Shown in pieces: positions 5,221 to 7,713 of a stretch of 7,713 bases of DNA; the first letter of the stretch is position 1, and every line of letters begins with the position of its first letter. The notes below the pieces were generated by a model that searched no databases, was not told the origin of the DNA, and saw only the letters and a list, made by a program, of their open reading frames with translations. This DNA is from a bacterium (Candidatus Gribaldobacteria) CG10_big_fil_rev_8_21_14_0_10_41_12. GTDB taxonomy: Bacteria > Patescibacteriota > Minisyncoccia > Minisyncoccales > CG1-02-41-26. The translations under genes were made by a program, and so were the position numbers. The stretch lies in assembly GCA_002773545.1 (NCBI GenBank), contig PFAV01000039.1:1-7713 (forward strand), read 5' to 3'.

Positions 5221-6336
5221 ATGAAGATTTTACTTTTAGGCGGGGATGAAAAAATTTTACAAGCTAATTCTGACAGCCAGAAAAGATTGGCTGGCTATGG
5301 CTATTTAGCCGAGCAGATTTACATTGTCATTTTTTCAGCTAAAAAAATACAGCCACGGCAAACTGGCAATGTTTTTATTTACTCAAGTGGCGGTTGTTTC
5401 CGATTAACAGCTTTATGCAAAGGTTATTTCTTGGCTAAAAAGCTAATTAAACAAGAAAAAATCGGCGCGGTTTCCAGCCAAGATCCTTTTGAGAGCGCTT
5501 TGGCGGCTTGGTATTTACGAAAAAATTGCTCCATAAAATTTAATATCCAAGTTCACGGCGATTTTTTTAGTCAAAAATTTTGGCAGAGGCAAAAATGGCT
5601 CAATTTTTTTCGTTACTACGAGGCAGTTTGGCTTTTGAAAAAAGCCGATAGTATTCGGGCGGTGAGTCAGCGCATTAAAAAGTCGCTGATTGATAAATTT
5701 GAAATTTCAGCTGAAAAGATTATTGTGGTTCCTATCTACGCGGATTTTTCTTCGTTAGAGCTGATGTCTTCAGTGAAAAAGCCGGACACTTATTCGTTAG
5801 AGCCATTTGTTTTTTTGATAGTAGCGCGGTTAAGTAAAGAAAAAAATCTGCCCATGGTTTTGCGAGTTTTTTCTAAATTAAGGCAAAATGGCAGGGGAGC
5901 GGTCTTGCGAATTATTGGGGAAGGGAGGGAGCGCGAAAAATTAGAGGGTTTGGCCCGGAAATTGAAAATTCAAGATAAAGTGGAATTTTTGGGTTGGTTA
6001 AACAAAGAGGCGCTCTGTTCAGAGTATCGGATAGCCGATTGTTTCTTGCTGGCTTCGGATTTTGAGGGTTGGGGCTTAGCTCCTTTGGAAGCGGCTTATT
6101 TTGGCTTGCCTATTGTTATGACCGAAGTGGGGGTTTGCGGCGAGATTTTTCAACCCAAGAACGATGCGCTTTGCTCATCGCCCCGCGATGAACAAAAGTT
6201 TTTGGTAAATATGCAAAGAGTTTTTAGCGATAGGGTATTGAGAGAGCTTCTTGGCCAAAACGCCAAAGCCGCCTTGGCTAAATTACTCACCCGCGAGCAA
6301 ACAATGGAATTGTATAAAAAGGCCTGGTTTACTTAA
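5221..6336 (+). CDS. Family 4 glycosyltransferase (GT-B fold)
   Basis: This predicted cytoplasmic or membrane-associated enzyme transfers a sugar from an activated donor to a lipid, polysaccharide or protein acceptor; donor and acceptor cannot be read from sequence. The N-terminal Rossmann half starts with MKILLLGGD and includes VSSQDPFESALAAWYLR (84-100), VHGDF (111-115) and ADSIRAVSQRIKKSL (142-156). The C-terminal donor half has VARLSKEKNL (201-210), IIGEGREREKLE (231-242), VEFLGWL (254-260) and the GT4 EX7E motif, E282 to E290, within SDFEGWGLAPLEAAYFGLPIV. At 371 residues the length is normal. An in-frame TTG at 5203 would add six residues, but the ATG at 5221 puts the first beta strand at the N-terminus as usual. 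The gene is isolated by the upstream terminator and by a 103-base gap after it. Confidence 0.93.
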   Translation: MKILLLGGDEKILQANSDSQKRLAGYGYLAEQIYIVIFSAKKIQPRQTGNVFIYSSGGCFRLTALCKGYFLAKKLIKQEKIGAVSSQDPFESALAAWYLRKNCSIKFNIQVHGDFFSQKFWQRQKWLNFFRYYEAVWLLKKADSIRAVSQRIKKSLIDKFEISAEKIIVVPIYADFSSLELMSSVKKPDTYSLEPFVFLIVARLSKEKNLPMVLRVFSKLRQNGRGAVLRIIGEGREREKLEGLARKLKIQDKVEFLGWLNKEALCSEYRIADCFLLASDFEGWGLAPLEAAYFGLPIVMTEVGVCGEIFQPKNDALCSSPRDEQKFLVNMQRVFSDRVLRELLGQNAKAALAKLLTREQTMELYKKAWFT

Positions 6337-6342
6337 AATGCT

Positions 6343-6348
6343 TATAAT
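6343..6348 (+). promoter_or_regulatory. Candidate -10 box upstream of the Cys-rich gene
   Basis: A perfect TATAAT lies just after the glycosyltransferase stop. If used, transcription would start near 6355, so the tandem repeat and hairpin at 6360-6418 would fall in a leader of about 85 bases. No matching -35 box was found at standard spacing, so this is only a candidate. Confidence 0.3.
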
Positions 6349-6359
6349 CCGAATTCAAA

Positions 6360-6378
6360 TATTCGCCTATTCGCCTAT
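6360..6378. repeat. Short tandem repeat, 8-bp unit TATTCGCC
   Basis: Two full copies of TATTCGCC (6360-6367 and 6368-6375) are followed by a partial third (TAT, 6376-6378). The array lies between the candidate -10 box and the hairpin at 6379. Two copies can arise by chance or slippage, but the position in a putative leader makes it worth recording. Confidence 0.6.
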
Positions 6379-6418
6379 ACTTTTCACTTTCGCGCTCTTG
6401 AGCGCAGAAGTGAAAAGT
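6379..6418. repeat. Hairpin in the leader of the Cys-rich gene
   Basis: ACTTTTCACTT (6379-6389) is perfectly complementary to AAGTGAAAAGT (6408-6418). Inside, after a wobble pair and one mismatch, GCGCT (6392-6396) pairs with AGCGC (6401-6405) around the loop CTTG. The structure is as strong as a terminator stem but no T run follows it on either strand. It could be a terminator without a U tract for the glycosyltransferase gene, or a leader structure for the next gene, which starts 21 bases later. Confidence 0.6.
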
Positions 6419-6439
6419 AATAGAAAGAATAATTAAAAT

Positions 6440-7713
6440 ATGAACTATATGAACCAAATTAATCAAGAAATTCGTCAGTGTCAGAATTGTAAGGCCGATT
6501 TTGCGATAAAGCCCGAGGATTTTGATTTTTACGAGAAGATAAAAGTACCGCCGCCAACTTTTTGCCCGGAGTGCCGAGCCAAAAGACGAATGGCGTTTTT
6601 CAATGAACGGATTTTATATAAAAGAAAAGACAGTAAAACAGGCGAGATAATTTTTTCTGGTTTTTCTGATGATAAAGATTTAAAGATTTACGACCATCAG
6701 CTTTGGTGGTCAGATGATTGGGACGCTATGGATTATGGCAAGAATTACGATTTTAATAAGACATTTTTTTCTCAGTTTTTATCATTATTAAAGCAAGTGC
6801 CCTTGGCCAGCCGCTCTTTTGTTAGCCCGATTAACAGCGAGTATTGCAATAACGCTGGCTATTTAAAAAATTGCTATTTAGTATTTGACGCTGACAATTG
6901 CGGCAATGTTCTTTATAGCTGTATGCTTCATAAGTCCAAGGATGTGTTGGACATTTTTTATGCCAATAACATAGAGCTGTGCTACGACTCTTTTATGATT
7001 TGGGATGGCTCGCGAATTTTTTTCTCGTCTTACTGCGATAACTGCTTGGATATTTATTTTTCCAAAAATCTAACTGGCTGTAATAATTGCTTTGGCTGTA
7101 TGAATCTGCGCAATAAAAAATATCACATTTTTAACAAGCCCTATAGTAAAGAAGATTATCAAGCAGAGATTAAAAAATTTGATTTTAGCTCTTATAACGG
7201 CTTGCAAAAAATAATTGAACAAGCCAGAAATTTTTGGTTAAAGTTTCCGGTGAAATTTAGGGAGGGGACTAATAATACTAATGTCAGTGGCGAATATATT
7301 GCTGATTCAAAAAATGTTATTAATTCTTACGATGTAAGCGGCTGTCATGATTTAAGGTTTTGTCAAATTGTTATACCGCCAGCCAGCGATTGCTATGACT
7401 ATACTGACTGGGGCTCAAACGCTGATAGAATTTACGAATCCAGTATGTGCGGCCGAGATATCGCGCGACTTAGTTTTTGCTGGGATTGCTACAAAACCGT
7501 GAGTGATTCGCAATATTGTTTCCAGTGCCATAATTCTCATAATCTCTTTGGGTGTGTTGGTTTAAGGGGCAAGCAATACTGCATTTTTAACAAACAATAT
7601 TCCAAGGAAGAATATGAGGCTCTTGCGCCTCGCATCATAGAACAGATGAACTCTTTGCCCTACATAGACAAGAAGGGCAGGGCTTACAAGTATGGCGAGT
7701 TTTTCCCAGCCGA
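6440..7713 (+). CDS. Cys-rich two-module protein with N-terminal zinc-ribbon-like motif (3' end outside window)
   Basis: The open frame runs from the ATG at 6440 to the window edge without a stop: 424 residues are visible and the C-terminus is missing. Function is unknown. C14/C17 and C42/C45 form two CxxC pairs typical of a zinc ribbon or knuckle (CQNC and CPECRAKRR). Two homologous modules of about 110 residues follow, about 132-240 and 282-392, each with ten cysteines. Each ends in nearly the same block: LRNKKYHIFNKPYSKEDY and LRGKQYCIFNKQYSKEEY. Within each module, Asn/Cys/aromatic positions recur roughly every 20 residues, which could mean a parallel beta-helix-like solenoid; this is inferred. 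There are 24 cysteines in all and no signal peptide or membrane segment, so a cytoplasmic metal-binding protein is likely. From memory, similar Cys-rich proteins are common in CPR genomes and unnamed. The start at 6440 or at the second ATG (6449) cannot be decided. Confidence 0.85.
   Translation, partial: MNYMNQINQEIRQCQNCKADFAIKPEDFDFYEKIKVPPPTFCPECRAKRRMAFFNERILYKRKDSKTGEIIFSGFSDDKDLKIYDHQLWWSDDWDAMDYGKNYDFNKTFFSQFLSLLKQVPLASRSFVSPINSEYCNNAGYLKNCYLVFDADNCGNVLYSCMLHKSKDVLDIFYANNIELCYDSFMIWDGSRIFFSSYCDNCLDIYFSKNLTGCNNCFGCMNLRNKKYHIFNKPYSKEDYQAEIKKFDFSSYNGLQKIIEQARNFWLKFPVKFREGTNNTNVSGEYIADSKNVINSYDVSGCHDLRFCQIVIPPASDCYDYTDWGSNADRIYESSMCGRDIARLSFCWDCYKTVSDSQYCFQCHNSHNLFGCVGLRGKQYCIFNKQYSKEEYEALAPRIIEQMNSLPYIDKKGRAYKYGEFFPA

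Noticed and set aside
6251..6436. Short + strand frame overlapping the glycosyltransferase 3' end
   Set aside because: Most of it is an alternative frame of the glycosyltransferase, and the rest runs through the repeat and hairpin; there is no domain signal.
1..7713. CRISPR array, tRNA or rRNA genes, transposase genes
   Set aside because: No regularly spaced repeats, cloverleaf, rRNA-like sequence or transposase-like protein was seen on either strand by inspection.

Overview
The window looks like a piece of a Candidate Phyla Radiation (Patescibacteria, probably Parcubacteria-like) genome. This is inferred from three things. The DNA is moderately AT-rich and packed with short, same-strand genes. 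The proteins are somewhat reduced members of bacterial families. The last gene belongs to a Cys-rich family that I associate with CPR genomes from memory, without a search. Stop codons TAA, TAG and TGA are all used, and TGA ends the DUF167 gene in an ATGA stop/start overlap, so the genetic code appears to be the ordinary bacterial one. None of the ten gene starts has a recognisable Shine-Dalgarno sequence; the start codons follow AU-rich leaders instead.

All ten genes lie on the + strand. Region 1 (8-1837) holds two unrelated radical SAM proteins in tandem: a radical SAM/SPASM-type enzyme and a short spore-photolyase-like (SPL family) protein. Region 2 (1838-1925) is a non-coding gap with a candidate promoter covered by a 36-bp imperfect dyad. 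Region 3 (1926-4524) is a compact housekeeping block: maf (nucleotide pyrophosphatase), xseA and xseB (both exonuclease VII subunits), a DUF167/YggU protein and a stand-alone EMAP II-like tRNA-binding domain. Spacings there are very short or overlapping, except at the xseA/xseB junction, where a strong nested hairpin sits. Region 4 (4525-5180) holds a second small hairpin, a pyruvoyl-dependent arginine decarboxylase and a clear intrinsic terminator. Region 5 (5181-6336) is a GT4 glycosyltransferase. Region 6 (6337-6439) is a leader with a TATAAT box, an 8-bp tandem repeat and a hairpin. Region 7 (6440 to the window end) is a Cys-rich protein with an N-terminal zinc-ribbon-like motif and two homologous Cys-rich modules. 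It is cut by the window edge.

Functionally, the central block combines nucleotide sanitation (Maf), DNA processing (ExoVII) and tRNA-related functions; nothing shows that these act in one pathway. The decarboxylase would convert arginine to agmatine, but no agmatine-using enzyme is in view. The least described items are the Cys-rich two-module protein and the three non-coding dyads at gene boundaries. No CRISPR array, transposase, rRNA or tRNA was recognised.
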